DNA from: CAZEAC01 sp964510065
GTDB taxonomy: Bacteria; Bdellovibrionota_C; UBA2361; CAIXSY01
Assembly (NCBI GenBank): GCA_964510065.1
Contig: CAZEAC010000040.1
Coordinates: 1-38,345 of the forward strand
DNA: 38,345 nucleotides
Direction of reading: 5' to 3'
Shown: in pieces, positions 15,838-24,131 of the stretch
How positions within the stretch are numbered: the stretch's first letter is position 1
How the letters are laid out: each line of letters begins with the position of its first letter
The notes under the pieces: model-generated
The model's database searches: none
Seen by the model: only the letters and a program-made list of their open reading frames with translations
Told to the model about the DNA's origin: nothing
Position numbers and translations under genes: made by a program

Positions 15838-16134
15838 ATGGATATTAGCGAATTCATTCGATCGCTGAGTGCGACAGGTCCTCAAGTGTTCAACTCGCCG
15901 CTGCTTGAAGCGCTCTGGTATGACGCCCGAGGAGACTGGGAGAGAGCTCATCAAATAGCTCAGGAAGTCGAGACCAGCGAAGGCTCTTGGGTGCACGCTT
16001 ATTTGCATCGGAAGGAGGGCGACCTGGGAAATGCGCGATATTGGTATTCTCGTGCCGGCCGCAACCCAGAGCATGCCTCGTTGGATGCCGAATGGCGCGC
16101 CATCTGTGAAGCGCTTTTGGCCCGCGCCGGATAA
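15838..16134 (+). CDS. Conserved small hypothetical protein (WVHAYLHRKEGD type)
   Basis: A 98-residue protein. I use ATG 15838 (MDISEFIRS); an in-frame start 13 codons earlier would overlap the divergent promoter region. The core LWYDARGDWERAHQIAQEVE, WVHAYLHRKEGDLGNARYWYSRAGR is a motif I recognise from many unnamed bacterial proteins of this length. Function is unknown. It resembles a pair of TPR-like helices with conserved Trp, His and Tyr. It stands alone on the plus strand, 130 bases before the pilB-like gene. Confidence 0.75.
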   Translation: MDISEFIRSLSATGPQVFNSPLLEALWYDARGDWERAHQIAQEVETSEGSWVHAYLHRKEGDLGNARYWYSRAGRNPEHASLDAEWRAICEALLARAG

Positions 16135-16264
16135 TAGGCTTCTTTGAGCTACGAAATTCTCGTAATCCGCGCTAAATCCCTCTCGGCCCCTTCAGCCGCT
16201 TTCCAGCTCTGCCGACTATTTAATCGTAGAGCTGCAATCTTGCGCAGTATTATAGCGGTGCATC

Positions 16265-17881
16265 ATGGCACTTGGGGGAGTCCAAGGAAAAGGGAAGCTG
16301 CCTATTCAGGGTAAGAAGCCTGGCCTGCCTGGTCAGAAGGGCCCTTTGCGTCCGCAGAATCCGAATGACCTTACCATCGAAGGGAACCTTAAACAGCTAC
16401 TTGAGACACAAGGGGTCGAAGAAGAGGCACCACCGCAGCAAGAAAACGATCCGCTACTTACCGGACAGGAAGCGCCTCTGGTTCGATTGGTGAACTCGCT
16501 TCTCATTGAAGCGGTGAAGCTCAATGCGTCCGACGTGCATATCGAGCCCTTTGAGGGGTTGCTACGCGTGCGTTTCCGAATCGACGGAGTATTGCAAGAG
16601 ATTCAGAAGATTCCGCACAAATTAGCCGCATCGATTACGTCACGTCTCAAAATCATGGCGGACCTTGATATTTGCGAAAAGCGAATCCCGCAAGACGGCG
16701 TGATCAAATTCCGCTCAGGTGGTGTGGATGCGGATATGCGTATGAGCACATTACCATCGGTGTTTGGCGAAAAGGTGGTAATGCGCGTGCTCGGAAAGAC
16801 TAATCTCAACAACGATCTTTCCAAGCTCGGCATCCCCGAGGAGCAGTTAAGAATATTTCGTGATGCGATTGGAAGGCCTGATGGCTTGGTGTTGGTGACA
16901 GGACCAACCGGATCAGGAAAGACCACGACGCTTTACGCGGCACTCAACGAATTGAACGATATTTCGGTGAGCGTGTTTACCGCCGAAGATCCCGTGGAAG
17001 GTACGCTGCCCGGAGTGACGCAATGCCAGGTAAACCCGCCTGTAGGCTATACGTTCGCAAGCATCTTGCGATCATTTTTGCGACAAGATCCTGATGTAAT
17101 TCTTGTCGGCGAAATTCGCGACCAAGAAACTGCCGAAATTTCCATAAAAGCTTCGCTTACCGGACATCTTGTGCTCTCTACGTTGCATACGAACTGTGCC
17201 GTATCGACGATCTCGCGATTAATTAATATGGGGGTTGCGCCTTATCTGATTGCATCGTCGGTAAACTGTGTTGTTGCGCAGCGTCTTGTACGGAGAGTGT
17301 GCGTAGACTGCAAACAGCAGAAACCGCTGCCTGACGAAATTCTGCAAACGTTGGGCCCCGCTGCAGAGACTTTACGTGGCATTGCAGTGAGTCAGGGCAA
17401 GGGCTGCCCGAAATGCCACGGGTCTGGTTATAAAGGGCGTGCACCGCTCTATGAGATTCTCGCCATGTCCGACGAAATTCGAAAGATGGTTCTGGCGGAA
17501 GCCTCAACCGCGGATCTTCGAACCATGGCACGGCGACAGGGAATGGTAAGTTTACGCGAAGCAGGACTTGAGCTGGTTAAGTCTGGCGTGACAAGTCTGG
17601 AAGAGGTTCTCGGCGTTACTAATGAAGAGGGCCCTCCGGCAACGCAGGTGCATACGCAAGCATATGTGATGCCGGCGCCAACGGTAATGTCAGCGCCGCC
17701 GAACGCGCATAGCGCGCATCCAATGACGGCGCCGTTGGTGACCGCAACGCCGCAAGCCGCGCCAGTGACGGCATCGCCGCAGACCGTAGCGTCCGCGGCG
17801 GTCGACGGTAAAGAGCGAGATATGATTATGAAGTGGAAGTCGCAACGAATGGTGAAGCCGGGTGAGGGCGAGCCTACATAG
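16265..17881 (+). CDS. PilB/GspE-type secretion or pilus ATPase
   Basis: A 538-residue hexameric ATPase of the type II secretion/type IV pilus family. Residues 75-200 form the N2 domain (NASDVHIEPFEGLLRVRFRID). Then come Walker A GPTGSGKT (213-220), the Asp box TAEDPVEGTLPGV (239-251), Walker B VILVGEIRD (278-286), the His box HLVLSTLHTN (301-310), and a zinc-binding cysteine set C346, C349, C381, C384. All catalytic parts look intact. Two features are odd: the N-terminus is only about 70 residues of Gly, Pro and Lys-rich linker in place of the usual N1 (MshEN-like) domain, and residues 455-538 form a Pro/Ala/Thr tail. No pilin, PilC or PilQ gene is adjacent. It heads an operon with a receiver and a pseudo-ABC membrane protein. 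Confidence 0.92.
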   Translation: MALGGVQGKGKLPIQGKKPGLPGQKGPLRPQNPNDLTIEGNLKQLLETQGVEEEAPPQQENDPLLTGQEAPLVRLVNSLLIEAVKLNASDVHIEPFEGLLRVRFRIDGVLQEIQKIPHKLAASITSRLKIMADLDICEKRIPQDGVIKFRSGGVDADMRMSTLPSVFGEKVVMRVLGKTNLNNDLSKLGIPEEQLRIFRDAIGRPDGLVLVTGPTGSGKTTTLYAALNELNDISVSVFTAEDPVEGTLPGVTQCQVNPPVGYTFASILRSFLRQDPDVILVGEIRDQETAEISIKASLTGHLVLSTLHTNCAVSTISRLINMGVAPYLIASSVNCVVAQRLVRRVCVDCKQQKPLPDEILQTLGPAAETLRGIAVSQGKGCPKCHGSGYKGRAPLYEILAMSDEIRKMVLAEASTADLRTMARRQGMVSLREAGLELVKSGVTSLEEVLGVTNEEGPPATQVHTQAYVMPAPTVMSAPPNAHSAHPMTAPLVTATPQAAPVTASPQTVASAAVDGKERDMIMKWKSQRMVKPGEGEPT

Positions 17882-17917
17882 CGATACTGTATTTCAAGGG
17901 AAAAGGAGACTACTTTT

Positions 17918-18376
17918 ATGAATCCGAAATTTCTGGTCATTGATGATGACAAAGATATCTTGGGTCTAATGCAGGCTGTCTTACAATCGTTCGGCTGCGA
18001 GGCTGATGTTGCTGGCTCGGGCGAAGAGGGGCTTGGCCGTTTGGGAACTGAAGAGCAGGCGCGCCAATACGACGCAATATTTCTGGATCTGATGCTGCCT
18101 GGCATGCATGGATTTGACGTAATTCAGAAAATCAAAGCAATTGACCATGCCAAAAATATTCCCGTTATCATGCTTACCTGCAAAGGCAAAGGTGAGGAGA
18201 TTATGGATGGGTATTCTTATGGTGCGGATTATTACATACCAAAGCCTTTTACCCGTGCGGAGATTCTTTACGGCATTAATCTATTCCTTGGTGAGTCGGA
18301 CGATGAGGGAGCCAGAAAAATTCCGGTGCATGAGCTCCCTGAAGATGATGCCGAGAAAGGAACTGAGAAACAATAG
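17918..18376 (+). CDS. Single-domain CheY-like response regulator
   Basis: A 152-residue receiver protein: acidic pair D10-D11 (LVIDDDKD), phosphoacceptor D57 in AIFLDLMLPG, T87 and K109 (YIPKPFT), all in place. After residue 125 an acidic tail follows (ESDDEGARKIPVHELPEDDAEKG) with no output domain, so it probably signals through protein contact. The ribosome site AAAAGGAG at 17900-17907 is strong. It lies 36 bases after the PilB-like ATPase gene and 23 before the pseudo-ABC gene, so it should be part of that operon and could control the ATPase or its partner. No histidine kinase is in the window. Confidence 0.93.
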   Translation: MNPKFLVIDDDKDILGLMQAVLQSFGCEADVAGSGEEGLGRLGTEEQARQYDAIFLDLMLPGMHGFDVIQKIKAIDHAKNIPVIMLTCKGKGEEIMDGYSYGADYYIPKPFTRAEILYGINLFLGESDDEGARKIPVHELPEDDAEKGTEKQ

Positions 18377-18399
18377 GGCGGACAAATAGGAATTCCATC

Positions 18400-19719
18400 A
18401 TGAGCAACAATCTCACCATCACCAGGGTGATTGAAGCGCAGCAGATCGTGGTACGGAGTGAATGTCCTCCTGCCGCGGTGACAGTGCTTAATGATGAAAA
18501 TGGTGGTGAAATGCCGGCGTACCTCGGATTTTTTAACGGCCAAAAGAGTGACGCAAAGATTCGCCTGGAGCTCGGTGCGCAGGATTTCTCGCTGCAATCG
18601 ATGGCGCGGATAGGCTTTCAAGAGAAGCTGCCCGATGACATAGGCCCACGAGACTTTCTGCTTCGTGCTGGCTTTAGCGCTGAAAGGGTCGAGTCAATTA
18701 TTAATGAGTTCGAACTTAAAAAGGTGAGCTATCTTACCTGCGCGCAGCTCTCGGCAACTGCGGGCAGGCAGCTCTTGCTTCTCCTCGCGCTTGAAAGCAA
18801 GGCCAAGGTACTGGTGCTCAATGATCCGTTCCTTCCCTTTAGTGGACGTTGGCGTGAGAGCTTCGCCGAGAGATTGCTCAAAGATGTTAAAGAAAAGGGC
18901 CGAATTGTTGTAATCTTCAATTTGAGTTTCGTTCCTTCGTGTTGGGCGGGAAAGTCTGAAATAAAAACGTCAGATCTTGGAAAAATCACCGACCAGGCTT
19001 TGCAGAAAGCGCTTGCCGCGAAGGCGCGTGAAGCAGCAAAGCAAACGGGGGAGTCAGTGAAACAAGCAGAGAAGAAAAAAGAAGAGCCCGCTATCGCGGC
19101 GTCCAACGATAAGAAAGAAAATATCAAGATACCAGTGCCAGAGTTTGCGTTTTTCGCCTACAAGAACACCCGTGATTTTATTTTTGAACCGCTGGCCAAC
19201 TATACACGGGTCCTGCGTAAGGGCGGGATTGCAGTGTTTGGTATAGGCACCGCACTTGTCGCCGTGCTACTCGCAGTAATGATGGCGCCAGATCTCTTTC
19301 TTAATATTAAATTAATTCGTGAGCTTGCCGCGAAATACAATCCGTCTTTGAAAGAAGTTGTCGAGTCGGTAAAAATTCCCGAGCAGAAAAAACTCGTAAC
19401 GGCGCCCGAGGGACTACCGAGTGCTACGCCGACTTCGACTGATGCTGTCGTCGAAGGACTGGTCGCGGACGTTCCGACTGAGAATGCTGAGGGATCTCAG
19501 GAAAACGAACTGTCTGTGGAAGTTGCGCGCGAAGCGGAAATTGAAGAGCACGCCGAGTCGACGCAGATAATCTTTCTTTCTACGGCCGAAGCGCCGATGA
19601 CACAAGCCGGATTGTTGAGCGAATATGATGTTGAGTCATATCTCTTGGCGCTTGATAGTGAGAAGGCAAGGGAAAACTCACTTCTGGACAAGCTTGCGTC
19701 GATGCCGACGGATCAATAG
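18400..19719 (+). CDS. Membrane protein with degenerate ABC-ATPase-like domain
   Basis: A 439-residue protein. Residues 1-180 follow the order of an ABC ATPase, but every motif is eroded: the Walker A region reads FFNGQKSDAK (44-53), a Q-loop-like IGFQEKLP (71-78), the signature reads LSATAGRQLLLLLAL (117-131), Walker B reads VLVLNDPFLPFSG (137-149), and no switch His follows. This suggests a non-hydrolysing pseudo-ATPase. A charged Lys/Glu/Ala coiled-coil-like stretch (190-245), one membrane segment (about 276-296) and an acidic Ser/Glu-rich C-terminal domain follow. It is the third gene of the PilB-like/CheY-like operon and ends before a terminator-like palindrome. The ABC relationship is inference from motif order; function is unknown. 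Confidence 0.7.
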   Translation: MSNNLTITRVIEAQQIVVRSECPPAAVTVLNDENGGEMPAYLGFFNGQKSDAKIRLELGAQDFSLQSMARIGFQEKLPDDIGPRDFLLRAGFSAERVESIINEFELKKVSYLTCAQLSATAGRQLLLLLALESKAKVLVLNDPFLPFSGRWRESFAERLLKDVKEKGRIVVIFNLSFVPSCWAGKSEIKTSDLGKITDQALQKALAAKAREAAKQTGESVKQAEKKKEEPAIAASNDKKENIKIPVPEFAFFAYKNTRDFIFEPLANYTRVLRKGGIAVFGIGTALVAVLLAVMMAPDLFLNIKLIRELAAKYNPSLKEVVESVKIPEQKKLVTAPEGLPSATPTSTDAVVEGLVADVPTENAEGSQENELSVEVAREAEIEEHAESTQIIFLSTAEAPMTQAGLLSEYDVESYLLALDSEKARENSLLDKLASMPTDQ

Positions 19720-19840
19720 TCTCTATTTCGATTCCACTTTCGAATCAAATGCCACGCTTTCTAGTGCTACGTTGCGAAGTCCAGGCTAACGGGGATAACG
19801 GGATACTTTTAAATTGAAGCGAGGCCATTATTATTGAAAT

Positions 19841-19865
19841 TGCGGCGTTAACGGTTAAGGCCGCA
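19841..19865. terminator. Bidirectional terminator-like palindrome
   Basis: TGCGGC-G-TTAAC-G-GTTAA-G-GCCGCA is a 25-base near-perfect palindrome in the 163-base gap between two convergent genes (stops at 19719 and 19883). Pyrimidine-rich but not pure T sequence follows on the plus side. It probably ends transcription from both sides. Confidence 0.5.
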
Positions 19866-19882
19866 CCTTCTCCCTTTCTAAA

Positions 19883-21478
19883 TTATACCGAAAAACCGGA
19901 GCTTCTAAGAAATTCGTGAAACTGTTTCGGATTGCCCGGATCTGATATCGCCCTTCCGTTCACGTCACTTAGCACCACTTTTGTCAATAAGTGCGGTGGC
20001 AAAGCGATTGAACCTGTCGTGTCGGCTGTCATCAAATAATCGGGAAATTCGGAAAATTCATTTCGGAAATGCTCACTTTGATACATTCGAGGAATTCCAA
20101 GAACATTTATTACAGCGCCTGGAGCCCCGACACGAAAGCGACGCTCGATACTATCAGACTGATTTGGTATTGATTGTGCGCTCGAATCCGGAGATTGTTT
20201 CAATTGTTCGCGCCATTCAAATGTTCTGCTGAGTCCTCTTGTAAGCATCGAGGAGTAGTAATTGCCCATATGGTCTAGCGCTTCATAGCGAAACCCAAAG
20301 AGGGCTTGGCTGGCGCGGACTACCTGATCCCAACTGTTTGAGTTGCGAACATCATCCTGATACAGGCTGGCAATTTCTTTCGTGCCAAGCTGGCGAAGAA
20401 AATTTCGTTGAGTCCCAGAATATTCCGTCACGTATCCATGATTGTGCGCAACTGTTTCGAGGGCTCCAAAATGAACTGGACTCGTAATATCCAAAAAACC
20501 AGCATGGCTATAAATATGGTCCGGATCTTGTCTTTCCCCCGCATAAGTCAATCCACCGTCCACTGAGCCGAAATAGCGAACTGCAAGCGAAGTGCCATTC
20601 CACGTTGGAATTCCCCGGGTGCCGTAGTCAAAGGTGAGGATTGCGCCTCGATCTAATATTGAAGTGCAGCGCGCCATCCACTTTTCCGCGCGTGTGTTCA
20701 CTGCAATCTCGCCGCTCAATTTCGTTCCAGAAATCCGATGCCTTTCAAGGTAGCTCGCTACTTCGGGCTGGGGGAGATCCCAAACTTCAACCCATTTATT
20801 ATTAATAAGCGTAACGTAACACTGCAGAAATTTCTGTTGAGAGGTGGAGAAGCGCACGCGCTCGACCGGAAACGCATCCGGAAGCTCATTGGATACAATC
20901 AGCCCAGTGAACTTAGCGGACGAGGGGGGGCGCGCGGAGTGTTTCGACCAATGAACCTCATTGGCGAGGCCTCCGAGATTGTACCGTTGTCGATTCACGA
21001 GAGCAGGGCTAATCTCGGCTATGCGGTAGCGAATCTGTTCCGCGAAAGCCGGATCAATTTGGCGTACCCGCGTTAAAAAGCCCCGGGCGAGATCTCCATT
21101 TCCTGCACCCTGCTCTAAGACTACAAAGTTTCGAGGCCTGCCGAGTCCGTGCCAGATTTTCGCGGCGGCCTTGGCAATAGAAGCACCGAACATTTCTGTT
21201 TCCGAGGCAACGGTAATGAAATCCTTCGCTTGACCGATGCCCACTCGGCCAGATGTATAATAGCCATTCCGAGGATCGTAAAGCGCCGTCTGCATGAATC
21301 GAGAAAAGGGGATCTGGCGCGAACTTTGTAGCAGCCGCCGAAATTGAGCGCTGAGCGGCAATGAGTCTTTGAGAAGCACTGAGGTCTCCCGAATCTCTGG
21401 ATTCGTCGGCGACGGGCGAGGCACTCTGCCGTGGAAATTCCTTGCGTTGAGTTTAGGTGTCTTATTGATCGTTGCCAT
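19883..21478 (-). CDS. MidA/NDUFAF7-family SAM-dependent methyltransferase
   Basis: A 531-residue protein matching the MidA-type methyltransferase family: IPFSRFMQTALYDPRNGYY (56-74), GRVGIGQAKDFITVASETEMFG (77-98), the SAM-binding segment VLEQGAGNGDLARGF (120-134), and SNELPDAFPVERV (196-208) with AILTFDYGTRGIP later. The human homologue NDUFAF7 methylates an arginine of a complex I subunit; the bacterial target is not established. About 100 C-terminal residues (after 430) extend beyond the usual family length and are not recognised. The gene lies downstream of the 644-residue orphan on the same strand with a 160-base gap. Confidence 0.88.
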   Translation of the reverse strand: MATINKTPKLNARNFHGRVPRPSPTNPEIRETSVLLKDSLPLSAQFRRLLQSSRQIPFSRFMQTALYDPRNGYYTSGRVGIGQAKDFITVASETEMFGASIAKAAAKIWHGLGRPRNFVVLEQGAGNGDLARGFLTRVRQIDPAFAEQIRYRIAEISPALVNRQRYNLGGLANEVHWSKHSARPPSSAKFTGLIVSNELPDAFPVERVRFSTSQQKFLQCYVTLINNKWVEVWDLPQPEVASYLERHRISGTKLSGEIAVNTRAEKWMARCTSILDRGAILTFDYGTRGIPTWNGTSLAVRYFGSVDGGLTYAGERQDPDHIYSHAGFLDITSPVHFGALETVAHNHGYVTEYSGTQRNFLRQLGTKEIASLYQDDVRNSNSWDQVVRASQALFGFRYEALDHMGNYYSSMLTRGLSRTFEWREQLKQSPDSSAQSIPNQSDSIERRFRVGAPGAVINVLGIPRMYQSEHFRNEFSEFPDYLMTADTTGSIALPPHLLTKVVLSDVNGRAISDPGNPKQFHEFLRSSGFSV

Positions 21479-21638
21479 GTCTGCCGTTGACTGCTTCTCT
21501 TGTTATGCTTAAAGACGCAGCGAGAGTGCATATCGCCGAGGGCGCTAACTATTTAGAAACAGGTCGTTTATTGCAAGAGTACGCAGAGAACATGGTAAAA
21601 TAGCTGAGCGTATGTCGTCAAATCAATGGGCAGGTGGC

Positions 21639-23573
21639 TCAGATGTACTGAATAACAATTCCACGTTGACAAGACGCGGCGCCGCTTTGATGCAAGCGAA
21701 CAAGCTCGGCACGTATTCGCTCTTCACCCCAGTGCGCCATATACGAAGGTAGGTTTATTTGCTTGCGCTCTCCGGCCGCAGCAAGAGCTACAAGAAGCGC
21801 GCCACTAATTTCGGGATTGAGACCGAGCCGTTCCATGCCAAGTTCGCGATCCAGTCTTGCATTAAGGCGCTGAAGTTCGGAAAGAAGCGCAAAGTTTCGT
21901 GGAGAGATCAGTGGATTATACTCTGGGTAGCTTTGTGCATCGCGGGCAGCAATTTTTCGCAATACCTGATCGAGTAGCTCCTGGTGCTGAAGATAACATT
22001 CGTCGGTGCAGGCAAGAAATTTGGGATTTGCTTTCAAGATGGCGCTTGCCACATTGCGCCTATTGTCGAATCGACGAAGAAGTCTTTCCCAACGCTGATG
22101 CAGAGTGAGCGCGCGCATGCTTTCCTGAAGCGTTTGGATGTTGCAGAAGTACTCAGGATGACGCACGGGATCGAGGCGCTCTTTTTGGGCGAAGCCAGAC
22201 TCGTTGATAGCTCTGAGAGTCATGCCAAGCATTGCCCCGTAATGGGTAAAGTCGCGATCGTCTAACAGCAGCAGCAACGGATTCTTACCGATAATGCCTT
22301 CAGCCATCGCTCCGGCATTATCGAGCGGGGCAAGTATTTTTGTAAGTTGCCGAGTAATGAAATCAAGCCGCTCGAGGCTCAGAGTGCCAAATTGTAGCGC
22401 TTCGTGTACCAGCGCGTCTTGAATATTCAATCTTGTAAGTTCACTTTGTAAGAGCATGCGGTCAAAGTGTGCGCTGACTTCAGGACGTAGCGGCAACTGA
22501 AGGGCATGATAGAGCGCGTGCTCCTGCTCAAGCGAAAAGACCTGATCTTTCACGAGCCGATTCAGAATCCTTAAAATGGTTTCTTTGTTCGCGGGCTCGC
22601 GAAGCAGCGCTGGTACGGCAGCACTGCTCTCTCGCGCATTCGCCAAATTTCGGAGAGCTCTTGAGATCTGCGCGTTCAGCATGGAATCGGCGCGCGCCCG
22701 TTTGGGCTGCTGTTGCCGTAGATCGGCAAATATGCGCGGAGCAAGCGGCGATCGCTCACGAAAAATTGGGCGCAGCAGATCTGAAATCGCACCTGCGGCC
22801 GAGAGTAGCTCGACTTCCGCAAAAACCAAACTGCTTGCCATCAATGCGGTCTGCCGTGAGTTACTACCCCAAACTTTGAGATCGCGGAGAGTGGTTGCAC
22901 TGAGCAAGAACTGCCTAAGAAGCGCCTGATAAAGCTGCTCCTGTGAGGCTCTGCTCCTTGTGGGAGAGCCATCAAGCTCCTTTCCGAGCTCGCTGATTAG
23001 CGCCGAAAGCCTTGTAATGGGGGGAATCAGCGGCTTAACCTCCTCGGGTGCAAGCTCGTTACCGCGTCTTTGCATCTCGCGGCGGCTGTTGGCAAGCTCG
23101 CACATCCCGCGAAGAGGCTCCTGAGGCCATGATAGGGGCTTTGGCTCGTAGCGAAAGAGTCTTTGTATTATTCCGGAATCGTGAAGGCTTTGCAGTGTCT
23201 TGCAAAGATCCGCTATCAGTACATGGCGGGTCTTGGCCTCGCTCTTTAGCGCACGGCGAACATTTGCTGAAAGTTCTGTGCGGATTTCCACGCCGGGAGC
23301 CGCGAAATGTGCCGACATCTCAGTAAGCGCCAACGCTCGCGAGGCAAATATCAGTTTGGCAAAGCCATCGCCAGCGAGATAGCCGACCATCAGCATCACG
23401 GAATGAAGCGTGTCGAGATGCGGCTTAATTTCCGCCTGAATGGCGCGCGCCTGCGCTGAAGCCTGAGTTCGAAGCTCCTTTACCGTCTTTGGGGCGGCAG
23501 GAGTGGCTGATGGAGGTAAGGTTACGGTGTCCCGAGATTGATACTGCATAATTGGGACGGGCAACGCTACCAC
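21639..23573 (-). CDS. Large hypothetical helical protein
   Basis: A 644-residue protein with no recognised family. It begins with GTG 23573 (MVALPVPIM) or possibly ATG 23549; neither has a clear ribosome site. After a Pro/Thr-rich N-terminus it is almost entirely helical, rich in Leu, Ala and Arg, with heptad-like stretches (for example TVKELRTQASAQARAIQAEI, about residues 30-49). The composition is soluble, without signal or membrane segments. Long all-helical proteins next to repeats and glycosyltransferases can be scaffolds, but this is only a suggestion. The coding call rests on a long unbroken frame and sensible composition. Confidence 0.75.
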   Translation of the reverse strand: MVALPVPIMQYQSRDTVTLPPSATPAAPKTVKELRTQASAQARAIQAEIKPHLDTLHSVMLMVGYLAGDGFAKLIFASRALALTEMSAHFAAPGVEIRTELSANVRRALKSEAKTRHVLIADLCKTLQSLHDSGIIQRLFRYEPKPLSWPQEPLRGMCELANSRREMQRRGNELAPEEVKPLIPPITRLSALISELGKELDGSPTRSRASQEQLYQALLRQFLLSATTLRDLKVWGSNSRQTALMASSLVFAEVELLSAAGAISDLLRPIFRERSPLAPRIFADLRQQQPKRARADSMLNAQISRALRNLANARESSAAVPALLREPANKETILRILNRLVKDQVFSLEQEHALYHALQLPLRPEVSAHFDRMLLQSELTRLNIQDALVHEALQFGTLSLERLDFITRQLTKILAPLDNAGAMAEGIIGKNPLLLLLDDRDFTHYGAMLGMTLRAINESGFAQKERLDPVRHPEYFCNIQTLQESMRALTLHQRWERLLRRFDNRRNVASAILKANPKFLACTDECYLQHQELLDQVLRKIAARDAQSYPEYNPLISPRNFALLSELQRLNARLDRELGMERLGLNPEISGALLVALAAAGERKQINLPSYMAHWGEERIRAELVRLHQSGAASCQRGIVIQYI

Positions 23574-23785
23574 AGAGGCGCTCGATAAGCTACCGGTGGA
23601 GACTTGGGGTTATAATTGCTAATTAAGTCGCGGTGATGGGTGCTTTCTGTGAGACTGCGCGTGCGCGCAAACGTGCCCGTTCCCGAATTTTTTGTGTAGA
23701 GGAACGTTTACGTTCGGGCGCCCGTTCACGGGTACCCCATGCGTAATGAGCCGTTGTCATATTTTCGAGTGAATTCTTATAAATG

Positions 23786-23833
23786 CTAGTGCCGCTCCAA
23801 ATAAGTGAAAAATCTTATTTGGAGGAGCACTAG
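23786..23833. repeat. Inverted repeat with 20-bp arms (CTAGTGC...AAATAAG)
   Basis: Arms 23786-23805 and 23814-23833 are reverse complements with 2 mismatches in 20, around the loop TGAAAAAT. It is not related in sequence to the ACCACAGAG family or to the repeat at 1730. A single copy is seen here. Confidence 0.85.
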
Positions 23834-23868
23834 TACTCTGTTAACGAAGTCTTCCGACGCTTCTCATC

Positions 23869-23938
23869 TCTGTGCTCTTCGTGCCTCTGTGGTTTTTTTG
23901 AAAGCAAAATAAACCACAGAGGCACAGGGAACACCGAG
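23869..23938. repeat. ACCACAGAG-family palindrome, copy C
   Basis: The left arm starts at 23869 and the right arm ends at 23938. They share the core CCTCTGTGGTTT/AAACCACAGAGG, and the outer part is diverged. Confidence 0.85.
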
Positions 23939-23981
23939 TTAGAACCGAGAGCAAGGATAAGTTATTTTGTCTCGGTCCTCA

Positions 23982-24052
23982 CTCGGTGTGCTCTGTGTCT
24001 CTGTGGTTTATTTTACCTAAAAAAAACCACAGAGGCACGGAGAGCACAGAGA
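23982..24052. repeat. ACCACAGAG-family palindrome, copy D
   Basis: The left arm starts at 23982 (CTCGGTGTGCTCTGTG...) and the right arm ends near 24052. It lies only about 43 bases after copy C and about 80 before the glycosyltransferase-TPR stop. It shares its left flank with copy B. Confidence 0.85.
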
Positions 24053-24131
24053 GAAGAGACAGGAGGGAAGCTTAGCTTATGGGGTACTAGATAACGAGTG
24101 TGCCTCACTAAGGTAGGTACTCGATCGCAAG

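Larger units (their letters stand above)
23574..24131. other. Intergenic repeat hub
   Basis: No gene is visible in these 558 bases between two minus-strand genes. They contain a GC-rich stretch with inverted CCCGAA/TTCGGG and a GGGCGCCC core (about 23656-23740), an independent 20-bp-arm inverted repeat (23786-23833), and two neighbouring ACCACAGAG palindromes (copies C and D). Confidence 0.75.
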
